64,000 nt of DNA from Thalassobaculum litoreum DSM 18839. Its GTDB lineage: Bacteria > Pseudomonadota > Alphaproteobacteria > Thalassobaculales > Thalassobaculaceae. The position numbers and the translations under genes are program-made. The notes beneath the pieces are model-generated. The model did not search any database. It was not told the origin of the DNA and saw nothing but the letters and a program-made list of their open reading frames with translations. The DNA is taken from NCBI RefSeq assembly GCF_900102465.1, contig NZ_FNBW01000002.1:360610-424609 (forward strand). Direction: 5' to 3'. Shown piece after piece: positions 1 to 8,931 of this stretch; position 1 is the first letter of the stretch, and the number at the start of each line of letters is the position of its first letter.

Positions 1-754
1 GATACGGCGCGTGGCCGACCCTCGGCAGGACGGCGGTGCGAACCCGCGCCGACCCGCGCGCCAGGGCATCCAGCAGAGCGCCGCTCAGATCTGGGGTGAC
101 CGTGCGATCCTCTTCCCCGGTCAGGACCAGGACCGGAAGCGACAGGGCGGCCAGGGCGTCGGCGTTGTCGGCCTCGGCGATCAGGCGCATGGCCTCCGCC
201 AGCCCCTCGCGCCGGGTCTCCGCCGCGATGCCGGTCAGACGCTCGATGATCTCCGGGGCGCAGCCCGGCGCCGCCATGCTCTTCGCCCGCCGCGCGCCGT
301 ATTCCCGTGCCGGCAGGGTTTCCAGTTCCGTCAGACGGGCGAGATAGGGCTCGCTGAGCGGCGTGCCCGCCGGTTGGCGCCGGCCCAGCAGCGTGCAGGA
401 CAGGGCCAGCGCGCGCAGCCGGCCGGGATACGTGCCGGCGAAGCGTCCGGCGACGACGCCGCCCATCGAATGGCCGAGCAGAACGAAGGTCGGCAGATCC
501 AGCGCGTCCACCAGTGCCGCCAGCGTCGCGGCATAGGCGTCCGCGGTCGGGGCGACCGTGTCGGACAGCCCGTATCCGGGCGCATCCCACGCGGTCACGC
601 GCCACGAGCCGGAAAACGCTTCGATCTGCTCCTCCCAGGTGCGGGAATTTCCGGCGAGGCCGTGCAGCAGGACCAGATCGGGTCCGGATCCCGCCTGCCG
701 GTACGAAATGCGGCCATGGTCGAGGTCGAGGGTCTGGCGGTCGGGGAAGGCCAT
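1..754 (-). CDS. Alpha/beta hydrolase, 3' end cut by window edge
   Basis: This reads as a serine hydrolase of the alpha/beta fold, running off the left edge of the window after 251 codons. The catalytic triad is visible: nucleophile Ser96 in GHSMGG, acid Asp216 in GEEDRT, and His248 in VGHAPY, the last three residues before the edge. The oxyanion-hole HG motif is at residues 31-32. The ATG at 754 starts MAFPDRQ and lies head to head with the PAS gene at 898. The substrate cannot be read from the sequence; relatives include esterases, haloperoxidase-like enzymes and C-C bond hydrolases. Only the extreme C-terminus is missing, since the triad is complete. Confidence 0.85.
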   Translation of the reverse strand, partial: MAFPDRQTLDLDHGRISYRQAGSGPDLVLLHGLAGNSRTWEEQIEAFSGSWRVTAWDAPGYGLSDTVAPTADAYAATLAALVDALDLPTFVLLGHSMGGVVAGRFAGTYPGRLRALALSCTLLGRRQPAGTPLSEPYLARLTELETLPAREYGARRAKSMAAPGCAPEIIERLTGIAAETRREGLAEAMRLIAEADNADALAALSLPVLVLTGEEDRTVTPDLSGALLDALARGSARVRTAVLPRVGHAPY

Positions 755-897
755 GGGCGTCAACTCCGAAGAAGTCCGGCCCGTTCCGGGAGGCATTGAG
801 GCGGGCTTTACCATCCGTAGAGCCAACCTGGCTCCCCATCAATGGCTTAACGCGCGCGCGCCCCATTTCCGCTGGGCGGGATTCGACGGTAACGAAT

Positions 898-1620
898 ATG
901 CAGCAATTTAAATTAATTAGTTCTTATGACTTGGCCCTTACGGTCCACAACAGATCGCGATTGGAGGATGTGCAGGTGCCGAACCCTGGGACCAATAACC
1001 TTCAGTGTGGGGAGCTGTGCGCCGGCCGCAAGCTGCCCCTCGGAGAATACGTGCCTGCCTGCGCGTGCGACCGCGGCGACATCCCGGCGGCCTTTCCCAG
1101 GTTCGGCGACGACACGCTGAAGGGGTTCCTGCGGTACTGGCTGACGCTGTACGTCGACGGCCGCGTGCCCGAGCGCAAGGATTTCGACCCGACGCGCGTC
1201 CCGTCCCTGCTGAGCCGCTTCTGGATCATTCAGCGCGAGCCCGGCACCGGCCGCTACAAGTTCCTGCTGGCCGGCGAGCAGATCCGCGCGCTGTTCAACC
1301 GCCGCGTGGCGGACATTTACGTGGACGACCTGTTCAAGGACCACGAGACGGAGATGCACCTCGCCCTGAGCGAGGTGATCGACACCCCGGCGATCCACTA
1401 TGCGGTGGGGCCGCTCTACCGGGCCGGCATGTATCCCCTGCACACCGAGCGCCTGGCCCTGCCGATGGCGGAGGACGGCGTGGTGACGTCTGTCTACGGC
1501 GCGACGCTGTATCGCCGTCCGACCGCCGCGCCGAGCACCGACACCGAATTCATCGACGGCGCAAAGCCGATCGTTCTGCCGATCCGCAACCTGCCCTGCC
1601 CGGGCTGCCTGATGCTGTGA
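898..1620 (+). CDS. PAS-domain (PAS_5 type) protein, 240 aa
   Basis: This protein has a single PAS-like core from about residue 60 to 210, with the pattern typical of the PAS_5 family: FLRYWLTLYVDGRVPERKDF near the start, then RFWIIQREPGTGRYKF, then a conserved LALPMAEDG segment. There is no attached kinase, cyclase or HTH output domain, so it may be a small sensor that partners with another protein; this is inference. The C-terminus ends in a Cys-Pro-x-Cys element. The start at 898 is preceded by only a weak ribosome site, and the frame is open further upstream, so the start is uncertain. A second member of the same family lies at 53272-53910 on the other strand. Confidence 0.7.
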   Translation: MQQFKLISSYDLALTVHNRSRLEDVQVPNPGTNNLQCGELCAGRKLPLGEYVPACACDRGDIPAAFPRFGDDTLKGFLRYWLTLYVDGRVPERKDFDPTRVPSLLSRFWIIQREPGTGRYKFLLAGEQIRALFNRRVADIYVDDLFKDHETEMHLALSEVIDTPAIHYAVGPLYRAGMYPLHTERLALPMAEDGVVTSVYGATLYRRPTAAPSTDTEFIDGAKPIVLPIRNLPCPGCLML

Positions 1621-1705
1621 GGGGCTACCTCGACCGGCGCTGCCACACGGCGGGGCGAACCGCCCCCGCAAGGTCCGACGCCCGATAGCCGGGCCACCCT
1701 GGAAA

Positions 1706-1781
1706 TGGTGGGCCCGGCAGGATTCGAACCTGCGACAACACCGTTATGAGCGGCGCGTTCTGACCGCTGAACTACGGGCCC
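1706..1781 (-). tRNA. tRNA with CAU anticodon, probably tRNA-Ile2
   Basis: Reading the minus strand gives a full 76-nt cloverleaf: acceptor stem GGGCCCG pairing with CGGGCCC, D arm GTTC/GAAC, anticodon stem CGCCG/CGGTG with loop CTCATAA, five-base variable loop, T arm GCAGG-TTCGAAT-CCTGC, discriminator A and encoded CCA. The anticodon is CAU. The acceptor starts with a normal G-C pair and the body lacks initiator hallmarks, so this is not the initiator. The overall shape resembles the lysidine-modified tRNA-Ile2 more than elongator tRNA-Met, but I cannot separate the two with certainty. Confidence 0.9.
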
Positions 1782-1970
1782 CCGGCCGCGGCGCGAAGCC
1801 GCAACCTCCGCCACCACTTATCGTCGCGCTGTCGCCACATTGTCAACGCGCGTAACCGGATCGACCGCATCCGGGCCGCTTTCGTCGCCCGCATCGGGGC
1901 CGATGACAGGCGCCCCGGAACGGGACCCGGTGGCGCCGTCTCCCGGCCGCCCGGTTCCCACGGCACCGGA

Positions 1971-3485
1971 TCATCCGGCCATCAGCCGGTCGAAGACCGG
2001 ATCCGGATCGTCGACCTCGACCAGCCGCCTGTCCTCGATCACCCAGATCCGCGTGGCGACGGCCCGCACGAAGGCGCGGTCGTGGCTGACCAGAAGGCAG
2101 GCGGCCTGGTGGCGGATCAGTTCCTCCTCCAGCATCTCCTGCCCTTCGATGTCCAGGTGGTTGGTCGGCTCGTCCAGCAGGAAGAAGTTCGGTTCCGTCT
2201 GACGAAGCAGCAGCATCGCCAACCGCGCCCGCTGACCGCCCGACAGACGGGCGATGGGGGCGGTTTGCGCATCGACGCCGATCCCCGCCCCGGCCAGTTG
2301 CGAACGCGCCACATGGTCGCTCAGCCCGCTGGACTGCTTGACCGCTTCCCACGGCGTGGCGAACCCGTCGAGCTGCGACAGCGCCTGGTTCGAATAGCCG
2401 AGCCTGAGGCTTGCCGCGCCGCGGATCTGCGGGTCCGCGTCCGACAGGGCGGCCCGCATCCGTTCGACCAGCCGGGTCTTGCCGCTGCCGTTCTCACCCA
2501 GCAGCGCCACCCGGTCGCCATTCTTGATCAGCGCCTTGCCGATCTTCACCAGCACGCGTCCGTCCGGCGTGGCGATCTCGGCCCCTTCCACCGTGACAAG
2601 AGCCTTCGCATGGGTACCGCTTGCGGTCAGGCGGATGTTGCCGGCGGAGCGCTCGTGATGGGCGGGGCGAGCCCGCTCCTCCAGCCGGTCGGCCCGGTCG
2701 GAAAGTTGCTTGGTCTTCACCACCAGCAGGTCGGAGCCGGAGTTGATGCCGATGTTCTTCAGCTTGGCCGCCTGCTGGCGCAGGGTCTTCACCTTGCGCA
2801 TGTCGTTCTCGAACTGCCGGTCGCGGGCGGCATCGCGTTCCTCCAGCGCGTGCAGGGCGGCGGTGTACGACAGGGCGAAATCGGCGCTCTCCTGGGGGCG
2901 CAGGAAGAGGGTGCGGTTGGTCACATCGTCGAGAAACGCGCGGTCGTGACTGGCCGCCACCACGGCACAATCCCGCGGCAGGCCGGCCAGAAACCGCTCC
3001 AGCACGCCGATGCGACCGATATCCAGATGGTTCGTCGGCTCGTCCAGCAGCAGCAGGTCCGGCTCGACCACCGCCGCGCGGGCGAGCAGCATGGTTCGCT
3101 GCCACCCGCCGGACAGACGGCCGACTGCGGTGTCCCGGGTCGCCTGCTCCACGGCGAGGTCCTCGAGCAGGATATCCACCCGCCAGCTTTCCGTGTCGGC
3201 GATCTCCGGCGCGAGCGCGTCGCGCACCGCATCGTACAGACTGAGGGACAGCAGGCGCTCGGGCGGATCCTGGGGAGCGAAGGCAACAACCAGCCCCCGG
3301 GAGCGCGTGACGCCGCCGGTGGTGGCGTCCTCCCCGCCGGCCAGGATGCGCAGCAGGGAGGACTTGCCGCGCCCGTTGGCGGCGACAAGGCCGAGGCGGT
3401 CGCCCCGGGCGATCGAGAGGTCGAGCCCGGCGAACAGGGGCTCGGCGCGAATCAGGGAAAGGTCTTTGACGGCGATCAGGGACAT
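1971..3485 (-). CDS. ABC-F family ATP-binding protein, 504 aa
   Basis: This is a soluble protein with two ABC nucleotide-binding domains and no membrane part, the ABC-F arrangement of ribosome-associated factors. Domain 1 has a Walker A with an atypical first residue (AANGRGKSS, Ala instead of Gly), signature LSGGW and Walker [13 protein letters not shown]. Domain 2 has GENGSGKT, LSGGQ and [13 protein letters not shown] charged linker at about residues 215-285 joins them. Such proteins act at the ribosomal E site in translation or antibiotic protection. It is distinct from the EttA-type protein at 30163-31845, and the SGGW signature places it in a divergent subgroup. No specific role can be assigned. 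Confidence 0.85.
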   Translation of the reverse strand: MSLIAVKDLSLIRAEPLFAGLDLSIARGDRLGLVAANGRGKSSLLRILAGGEDATTGGVTRSRGLVVAFAPQDPPERLLSLSLYDAVRDALAPEIADTESWRVDILLEDLAVEQATRDTAVGRLSGGWQRTMLLARAAVVEPDLLLLDEPTNHLDIGRIGVLERFLAGLPRDCAVVAASHDRAFLDDVTNRTLFLRPQESADFALSYTAALHALEERDAARDRQFENDMRKVKTLRQQAAKLKNIGINSGSDLLVVKTKQLSDRADRLEERARPAHHERSAGNIRLTASGTHAKALVTVEGAEIATPDGRVLVKIGKALIKNGDRVALLGENGSGKTRLVERMRAALSDADPQIRGAASLRLGYSNQALSQLDGFATPWEAVKQSSGLSDHVARSQLAGAGIGVDAQTAPIARLSGGQRARLAMLLLRQTEPNFFLLDEPTNHLDIEGQEMLEEELIRHQAACLLVSHDRAFVRAVATRIWVIEDRRLVEVDDPDPVFDRLMAG

Positions 3486-3913
3486 GACGGTCTCATCGGA
3501 AGTCAGGATGGCGCGACACGCGCGCCGGAGAGGCTGACGGATGAGACGGCGATGCGTTTCCCGGTCAGCCCCGCGAGATCAGGCGCGGGGCGTGGACAGG
3601 TCCTCGGGTACGGTCATGGAAGCGCTGGTAGAGCACCGGCTTCCCCCTTCTTTCTTCGGCATCAGGGACACCGATTGATAGCCACACCGGCGCATCGTGA
3701 CAAGCCGAACGTGCGACCGACACAAAACTGCAAAATAGGTCTGCATCACTGACCTTTGCTGCGATGCACAATTTCCCTTGTGCATCGCAGCAAAGAGGCT
3801 ATCTTCAGCGTCAGGACGTAATCGCGTGAGCCGTCGAGAAACGATGGTCAGGGGAGCAATAAGAAGCCTAGATCCGGGAGGTGGACGTCTGCCAACACAC
3901 CAAGGTGATCCAC
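3486..3913. promoter_or_regulatory. Intergenic region with perfect 17-bp inverted repeat
   Basis: This 428-bp gap separates the ABC-F gene from the small gene at 3914. It contains a perfect inverted repeat: arms at 3754-3770 and 3779-3795 (17 bp each) around an 8-base loop. There is no T-tract after the right arm, so a terminator is unlikely. A possible promoter, TTGTGC at 3778-3783 with CTATCT at 3799-3804 (15-bp spacing), overlaps the right arm, which suggests an operator for the downstream small gene. Short open frames that cross this palindrome look non-coding. Confidence 0.5.
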
Positions 3914-4180
3914 ATGCATCCCTATACCGCGCAGGAAAACGAGTGGCTGTCCGGCCGCAATGCTAGCGAAGCCTCGGCCAGCAGCGCCTCTGTCCCCCCT
4001 CTCACCAAGCCGGTCGCCGTGATCGACGACGCCGTGATCCGCATGCACATGCGCCGCGGCGAGCGCATGCGCGCCGAGGAAGTCCGGCGCTGTGTCGTGG
4101 GCCTGTTCCGGCTGCCCATCATCGGCCTTCGGGCGCTGGGCGCCTATCTGAACCCGCCCGCCGCCAAGCCGCACCACTGA
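3914..4180 (+). CDS. Small hypothetical protein, 88 aa
   Basis: I do not recognise a named family. The start at 3914 (MHPYTAQ) has a good ribosome site, AAGGTG, seven bases upstream; an in-frame GTG at 3881 has its purine run too close. The first half is polar and Ser/Ala-rich. The second half has a basic amphipathic stretch, MHMRRGERMRAEEVRR, followed by a hydrophobic segment ending in Pro-rich residues and His-His. This could be a small membrane-associated or stress protein. It follows a long intergenic region with a strong inverted repeat, so it is probably regulated on its own. A short GC hairpin without a T-run lies just downstream at 4201-4224. Confidence 0.6.
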   Translation: MHPYTAQENEWLSGRNASEASASSASVPPLTKPVAVIDDAVIRMHMRRGERMRAEEVRRCVVGLFRLPIIGLRALGAYLNPPAAKPHH

Positions 4181-4311
4181 GCGGCAACACCCCGTCGCAT
4201 CCGCCCCGGCCAGTGTCGGGGCGGTATGCGGGGGCGGTATGCGGAACGGGGCATCACGTCATGCGCAGTCGGAGACTGTTCGCCCGCCGACCGGTTTGAT
4301 AGACCGGCGCC

Positions 4312-5211
4312 ATGACCCAGACCCCCGCCCCCGGGGCCGCCTCCCGCTCGCCGAAGGATGAGCCGGTCGTCGCCCGCACAATTGCCGATCTCCGCTCCCT
4401 CGTCGCCGCATGGCGCCGCGCGGGACTATCGGTCGGCCTCGTCCCCACCATGGGTGCCCTGCATGCCGGGCATCTGAGCCTGGTGGCCGCCTCCCAGGAC
4501 GTCTGCGACCGCACCATCGTGTCGATCTTCGTCAATCCGAAGCAGTTCGCGCCGGGCGAGGATCTGGACACCTATCCGCGCACCTGGGATAGCGATCTGG
4601 CCGCCCTGCGCGACGTCGGCGCCCATGCGGTCTTCGCGCCGATCCCGTCCGAAGTGTACCCGGCGGGTCATGCCACCACGGTCTCCGTCGCCAACCTGAC
4701 CGACTGTCTCGACGGCATCGCCCGCCCCGGCTTCTTCGACGGGGTGGCCACGGTGGTCGCCAAGCTGTTTCTGCAGTCCGGCGCCGACAAGGCGTTCTTC
4801 GGCGAGAAGGACTTCCAGCAGTTCCTGGTGGTCCGCCGCATGGCCGCAGATCTGGACATACCCATCGACGTCATCGGCTGCCCGACCGTGCGCGAGGCCG
4901 ACGGGCTCGCCCTGTCGTCGCGCAACACTTACCTCTCCGCCGCCGAACGCGCCCAGGCGCCGCGGCTGCACCAGGAGATGGTGAAGGTGGCCCATCGCAT
5001 CCGCTCAGGCGACGGGGACATCTCCGCCGCCTGCGCCGATGCGATCGCCGCCCTGTCCGCCGAGGGCTTCGGGCCGATCGACTATATCGAGCTGCGCGAC
5101 GCCGAGACCCTGGCCGCCCTCACCGGCACCGATCCGGTCATCCGTCCGGCCCGCCTGTTCGCCGCCGCCCGTCTGGGCGAAACCCGGCTGATCGACAATA
5201 TCGGGGTGTGA
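4312..5211 (+). CDS. panC: Pantoate--beta-alanine ligase
   Basis: This enzyme joins pantoate and beta-alanine using ATP to make pantothenate, the precursor of coenzyme A, in the cytoplasm. The 299-aa protein has the family's PTMGALHAGH motif (residues 45-54), VSIFVNPKQF, and the FGEKDFQQ and KMSKS-like LSSRN (DGLALSSRNTYL) segments near residue 200. About 20 extra N-terminal residues precede the usual start of the fold; a shorter start cannot be excluded. panB is not in the window. The next gene, a dehydrogenase 88 bp on, has its own ribosome site, so co-transcription is uncertain. Confidence 0.95.
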   Translation: MTQTPAPGAASRSPKDEPVVARTIADLRSLVAAWRRAGLSVGLVPTMGALHAGHLSLVAASQDVCDRTIVSIFVNPKQFAPGEDLDTYPRTWDSDLAALRDVGAHAVFAPIPSEVYPAGHATTVSVANLTDCLDGIARPGFFDGVATVVAKLFLQSGADKAFFGEKDFQQFLVVRRMAADLDIPIDVIGCPTVREADGLALSSRNTYLSAAERAQAPRLHQEMVKVAHRIRSGDGDISAACADAIAALSAEGFGPIDYIELRDAETLAALTGTDPVIRPARLFAAARLGETRLIDNIGV

Positions 5212-5299
5212 GTCGCCCCCTTCCGCCGCCAACGCCTGCCCTCTATAACCGCGGACAAGGTCTTAAGAGAGCCAATCGACACGCGGGAGGACAGGCGGC

Positions 5300-6364
5300 A
5301 TGGCCGAGAAGTTGAAGATCGCGGTGATTCCGGGCGACGGCATCGGCTGGGAAGTCGTGCCCGAGGGCATCAAGGTGCTGGAGGCCGTCGGCGCCAAGCA
5401 CGGCCTGGAGTACGACTTCACCGAGTTCGACTGGAGCTGCGAGCGCTTCCACAAGACCGGCAAGTTCATGCCTGATGACGGGCTGGAGCAGCTCAAGACC
5501 CACGACTCGATCTTCCTCGGCGCCGTCGGCTTCCCCGGCGTGCCGGATCACGTTTCCCTGTGGTCCCTGCTGATCCCGATCCGCCGGTCGATGAACCAGT
5601 ACATCAACCTGCGCCCGGTGCGGATGATGAAGGGCATGAAGTGCCCGCTGGCCGGCCGCGGCCCCGAGGACATCGACTTCTGGGTCGTGCGCGAGAACAA
5701 CGAGGGCGAATACTCCGAGATCGGCGGCCGCCTGTTCCAGGGCACCGACAACGAGATGGCCATGCAGGAGACGGTCATGACCCGCAAGGGCTGCGACCGG
5801 GTCATGCGCTACGCCTTCGACCTGTGCCAGCGGGTCGGCAAGAAGAAGGTCACCTCGGCCACCAAGTCGAACGGCATCATCCACACCATGCCGTTCTGGG
5901 ACGAGCGCTTCGAGGCGATCGCCAAGGAATACCCGGACATCGCCACCGACAAGTTCCACATCGATATCCTGACCGCGCAGTTCGTGCTGCATCCGGACTG
6001 GTTCGACGTGGTGGTCGGCTCCAACCTGTTCGGCGACATCCTGTCCGATCTCGGCCCGGCCGTGGCCGGCTCCATCGGCATCGCGCCCTCGGCCAACATC
6101 AATCCGGAGGGCGACTATCCCTCCATGTTCGAGCCGGTGCACGGCTCCGCTCCGGACATCGCCGGCAAGGGGATCGCCAACCCGATCGGCCAGATCTGGT
6201 CCGGGGCGATGATGCTGGAGCATCTCGGCCATCAGGCGGCGGCCGACGACATCGTCAAGGCGATCGAAACCGTGCTGTCCGAGGCCGGCCCGAAGACCCC
6301 GGATATCGGCGGTCAGGCGGCGACCAAGGATCTGGGCGATGCGATCGCGGCTGCCGTGAAGTGA
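5300..6364 (+). CDS. D-malate/tartrate dehydrogenase (isopropylmalate dehydrogenase family)
   Basis: This 354-aa protein belongs to the beta-decarboxylating dehydrogenases that oxidise D-malate, tartrate or 3-isopropylmalate with NAD and a divalent metal. It carries the N-terminal IPGDGIG motif, the [17 protein letters not shown] substrate loop, [11 protein letters not shown], the Lys-containing VTSATKSNG stretch, and metal-binding Asp residues in [11 protein letters not shown] with the [14 protein letters not shown] adenine-binding segment. The loop is closer to tartrate/D-malate dehydrogenases (TtuC/DmlA) than to LeuB, but this was judged by eye. It has a clear GGGAGG site and overlaps the next gene by four bases, indicating translational coupling. 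Confidence 0.85.
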   Translation: MAEKLKIAVIPGDGIGWEVVPEGIKVLEAVGAKHGLEYDFTEFDWSCERFHKTGKFMPDDGLEQLKTHDSIFLGAVGFPGVPDHVSLWSLLIPIRRSMNQYINLRPVRMMKGMKCPLAGRGPEDIDFWVVRENNEGEYSEIGGRLFQGTDNEMAMQETVMTRKGCDRVMRYAFDLCQRVGKKKVTSATKSNGIIHTMPFWDERFEAIAKEYPDIATDKFHIDILTAQFVLHPDWFDVVVGSNLFGDILSDLGPAVAGSIGIAPSANINPEGDYPSMFEPVHGSAPDIAGKGIANPIGQIWSGAMMLEHLGHQAAADDIVKAIETVLSEAGPKTPDIGGQAATKDLGDAIAAAVK

Positions 6365-7494
6365 GCGCGCCAGAATTGACCGCCTATGTCACCCGCGACG
6401 GCGCCCATCGCTATCCGGTCGACACGCCGATCTGGCGGTGCCCCGAAACCGGGGCGCCGGTCAACCTCACCGAGGGCGAGGGCCTGAGCCGGGGCGACAT
6501 CGACACGACCGAGCGCTCGCTGTGGCGCTACGCGGCGGCGATCCGGGTCGACAAGGCGTCCCGGGTGCCGCTGGGCGAGGGCTGCACCCCGCTGATCCCC
6601 ATGGCGCTGGAGGGCGGCAATGTCCGCCTGAAGCTGGAATCCCTGATGCCCAGCGGCTCGTTCAAGGACCGCGGCATGGCGGTGCTCGTCGCCTACCTGA
6701 AAGCCCACGGCATCAGCGAGGTGATGCTCGACAGTTCCGGCAACGCCGCCGGCTCGCTGGCCTGCTATGCCGGCGCGTCGGGGATCAAATGCACGGTGCT
6801 GGTGCCGGCCAGGACCTCTGCCGCCAAGGTGGCGCAGATGCGGGCCTATGGGGCCGTGGTCGAGCTGGTCGAAGGCACCCGCCAGGACGTGGCTGCCAAG
6901 GCGCTGAAGCTGGCCGAGGCGGGCGTGTTCTACGCCTCCCACAACTGGCAGCCGTTCTTCATCGAAGGTACGAAGACTCTGGCCTACGAGATCTGGGAAC
7001 AGTCCGGCTTCACCGTGCCGGACAACATCGTGATCCCGGTCGGCTATGGCTCCAACCTGCTGGGCTGCCGGATCGGCTTCGACGAGTTGAAGCGGCGCGG
7101 CGAGATCGACCGGGTGCCGCGCCTGTTCGCCGCCCAGCCGGCCAATGTCGGCGCCCTGGTCCGGGCGTTCGTGGCGAATGCCGACACGCCGGTCGACTTC
7201 ACCCCGCAGCCCACCATCGCCGAGGGCGTGGCCGCCGCCAAGCTGGTGCGCACGGCCGAATGCGTCGCCGCCCTGCGGGATACCGGCGGCGGAGCCGTGG
7301 CCGTCGCCGAGGAGAAGATCCTGCCGGCGGTCCGCATGCTGGCGTCCAAGGGCGCGCTGGTGGAGCCGTCCTGCGCGCTCGCCGCCACCGGCTACGACCA
7401 GCTCGTCGCCGACGGGACGATTTCCCCGGACCAGGACACGGTGGTGGTGATGACCGGCAACGGGCTGAAGAGCCTCGACGCCCTGATGGAGTAG
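6361..7494 (+). CDS. Threonine synthase-like PLP enzyme, 377 aa
   Basis: This is a fold-type II pyridoxal-phosphate enzyme. The Schiff-base lysine is in SGSFKDRG, the substrate-binding SSGNAAGS follows, and the phosphate-binding glycine-rich loop is VGYGSNLLG. The N-terminal part has a degenerate zinc-ribbon-like stretch with one remaining Cys. The family holds threonine synthase, which converts O-phosphohomoserine to threonine, but also relatives acting on other beta- or gamma-substituted amino acids. The GTG start overlaps the stop of the preceding dehydrogenase (GTGA). Placement between a malate/tartrate-type dehydrogenase and a MaoC hydratase, rather than next to homoserine genes, leaves the exact substrate open. 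Confidence 0.75.
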   Translation: MSAPELTAYVTRDGAHRYPVDTPIWRCPETGAPVNLTEGEGLSRGDIDTTERSLWRYAAAIRVDKASRVPLGEGCTPLIPMALEGGNVRLKLESLMPSGSFKDRGMAVLVAYLKAHGISEVMLDSSGNAAGSLACYAGASGIKCTVLVPARTSAAKVAQMRAYGAVVELVEGTRQDVAAKALKLAEAGVFYASHNWQPFFIEGTKTLAYEIWEQSGFTVPDNIVIPVGYGSNLLGCRIGFDELKRRGEIDRVPRLFAAQPANVGALVRAFVANADTPVDFTPQPTIAEGVAAAKLVRTAECVAALRDTGGGAVAVAEEKILPAVRMLASKGALVEPSCALAATGYDQLVADGTISPDQDTVVVMTGNGLKSLDALME

Positions 7495-7499
7495 GCCGC

Positions 7500-7952
7500 G
7501 TGCGCGAGAAGAAGTATTTCGAGGATTTCCAGGTCGGCGACGTGCTCACCGGCCAGCGGGTGACGGTGACCGAAAGCCAGATCGTCGACTTCGCCTTCAA
7601 ATGGGACCCGCAGCCGTTCCACGTTTCCAAGCCGGATGCGGAAGCGACGATGTTCGGCGGCCTGATCGCCAGCGGCTTCCATACCCTGGCGTTGACCTTC
7701 CGCCTGATCTGGCAGGCCGGCCCGCATCAGGAGACCAATGTCGGCGGCACCGGCATGGACAACCTGCGCTGGCCCCGCCCGGTGCGTCCGGGCGACACCC
7801 TGTCGGCGACGGCCGAGGTGATGGAGCTGATACCCTCCTCGTCCCGCCCGTTCGGCCGGGTGAAGCTGGCCTATACGACGAAGAACCAGAACGAAGAGGT
7901 GGTGATGACCTGTGAGATGCACCACCTGCTGGCGACGCGGCCCAGCGAATAA
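7500..7952 (+). CDS. MaoC-like hot-dog hydratase, 150 aa
   Basis: This single hot-dog-fold protein resembles (R)-specific enoyl-CoA hydratases of the MaoC family, which add water to 2-enoyl-CoA thioesters. The catalytic pair appears to be Asp36 and His41 in WDPQPFH, followed by a glycine-rich GGLIASGFHTLAL segment and the RWPRPVRPGDTL strand typical of the family. The start is a GTG at 7500, five bases after the stop of the PLP enzyme, so it is the third gene of an operon. Some MaoC homologues act on mesaconyl- or methylmalyl-type CoA esters; nothing here decides the substrate. Confidence 0.85.
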   Translation: MREKKYFEDFQVGDVLTGQRVTVTESQIVDFAFKWDPQPFHVSKPDAEATMFGGLIASGFHTLALTFRLIWQAGPHQETNVGGTGMDNLRWPRPVRPGDTLSATAEVMELIPSSSRPFGRVKLAYTTKNQNEEVVMTCEMHHLLATRPSE

Positions 7953-7974
7953 CGCCCTTATCACTCCTACCTTT

Positions 7975-8083
7975 GTCATCCCGGTGAGCTCCGGGCTTGA
8001 CCCGGAGGTCGGCCGGGACCCAGCCGAACAAACCCTTGGTCCCGGCCCAAGCCCCGGTCGAGCCCGGTCTTGTCCGGGATGAC
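7975..8083. repeat. REP-like palindromic repeat, copy 1
   Basis: A 109-bp element with outer ends GTCATCCCGG and CCGGGATGAC, holding two internal GC-rich half-palindromes. It fills most of the gap between the convergent MaoC and methyltransferase genes. Related copies are at 12932-13044, 19169-19284 and 21358-21455, with partial copies at 8849-8897 and 19089-19135. Confidence 0.8.
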
Positions 8084-8108
8084 GGTGAACGCGCAACAGA
8101 ACCGGGTC

Positions 8109-8834
8109 CTAGCCCCGGACCCCGCTCATGATCACGTGGCCGGCCTTCATCCAGTGCAGGTCGACGCCCTGGAACCCCGTGCCGCGCAGCCAGTCGAGCA
8201 GGTCCGTCACGCTCGACGGTTTGTCCAACGGGTCCGGCCCCGGCAGGCGGTAGTAATTCCAGTCCTCGGCCACGAACCGCTCGTAGCCGCCCAGCGTGCC
8301 GTCGGTGTCCAGCGCCCGGCGGCGGGTCTCGGCGTCCCAGGCATCGCCGGCGATCCTGCGACCCGCCGCCGTCACGGGCTCGACCAGATCGGCCATGACG
8401 AACACGCCGCCGGGCTTCAGCGCGGCATGGATGTCGGCGAAGAGCCGCTGCTTGCCCGGCCCGTCCAGATGGTGGATCGCCAGCGACGAAACGACCGCGT
8501 GCAACGGCTCGGGAGGCGTTCGCCAGGCCGTGTCGGCGATGTCGATGAGTGCCGCGTCCAGCCGCTCCGCGTCCCTGCCGGCCGCCGTCCGGGTGGTTTC
8601 CAGCATGCTTTGCGACCCGTCCAGCGCCAGCACCCGCAGGGTCGGAATCCGCTCCAGCATCGCCGCCGTCAGCCCACCCGCCCCACAGCAGATATCCATC
8701 GCCAGGGCCGCACCATCGGGCTGCGGGATCAGGGAGAGGATCGTCTCCACCTGCAGCTCGCGCTCCGGCACGGCGTAGTGGGCGAGGTCGCGGAAGGCGG
8801 CGCTGGTGTCTTCGGTCCAGACGGGATCGGACAT
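8109..8834 (-). CDS. SAM-dependent methyltransferase, 241 aa
   Basis: A class I methyltransferase with S-adenosylmethionine motif I at MDICCGAGG (residues 46-54), an acidic motif after the second strand (VLALDGS) and a post-motif LKPGGVFVMADLVEP strand. It belongs to the broad methyltransferase-25/UbiE-like group; the acceptor cannot be read. I place the start at 8834 (MSDPVW), since a longer open frame begins in the adjoining repeat element. It is convergent with the MaoC gene and codirectional with the ThDP enzyme upstream, separated from it by a partial repeat that could dampen read-through. Confidence 0.8.
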   Translation of the reverse strand: MSDPVWTEDTSAAFRDLAHYAVPERELQVETILSLIPQPDGAALAMDICCGAGGLTAAMLERIPTLRVLALDGSQSMLETTRTAAGRDAERLDAALIDIADTAWRTPPEPLHAVVSSLAIHHLDGPGKQRLFADIHAALKPGGVFVMADLVEPVTAAGRRIAGDAWDAETRRRALDTDGTLGGYERFVAEDWNYYRLPGPDPLDKPSSVTDLLDWLRGTGFQGVDLHWMKAGHVIMSGVRG

Positions 8835-8848
8835 GTCGGTCTCCGGTG

Positions 8849-8897
8849 CTGGGTTCCGGCCCAATCCCGGATCAAGTCCGGGTTTGGCCGGGATGAC
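8849..8897. repeat. Partial REP-like repeat
   Basis: Right half of the 109-bp-type palindromic element: TTCCGGCCCAATCCCGGATC then CCGGGATGAC. The left half is missing. It lies between two codirectional minus-strand genes. Confidence 0.65.
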
Positions 8898-8931
8898 GAA
8901 ATTTGAACCGAAGGGTGAGCGTCCCCCCGCG

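Noticed and set aside
3565..3785. Two overlapping 68-codon minus-strand frames starting inside the 17-bp inverted repeat
   Set aside because: Both begin within the palindrome, have no ribosome site and no coding pattern, and they overlap each other in different frames.
4218..4245. Two GGGCGGTATGCGG copies in tandem before panC
   Set aside because: Just a 14-bp duplication, once, with no sign of function.
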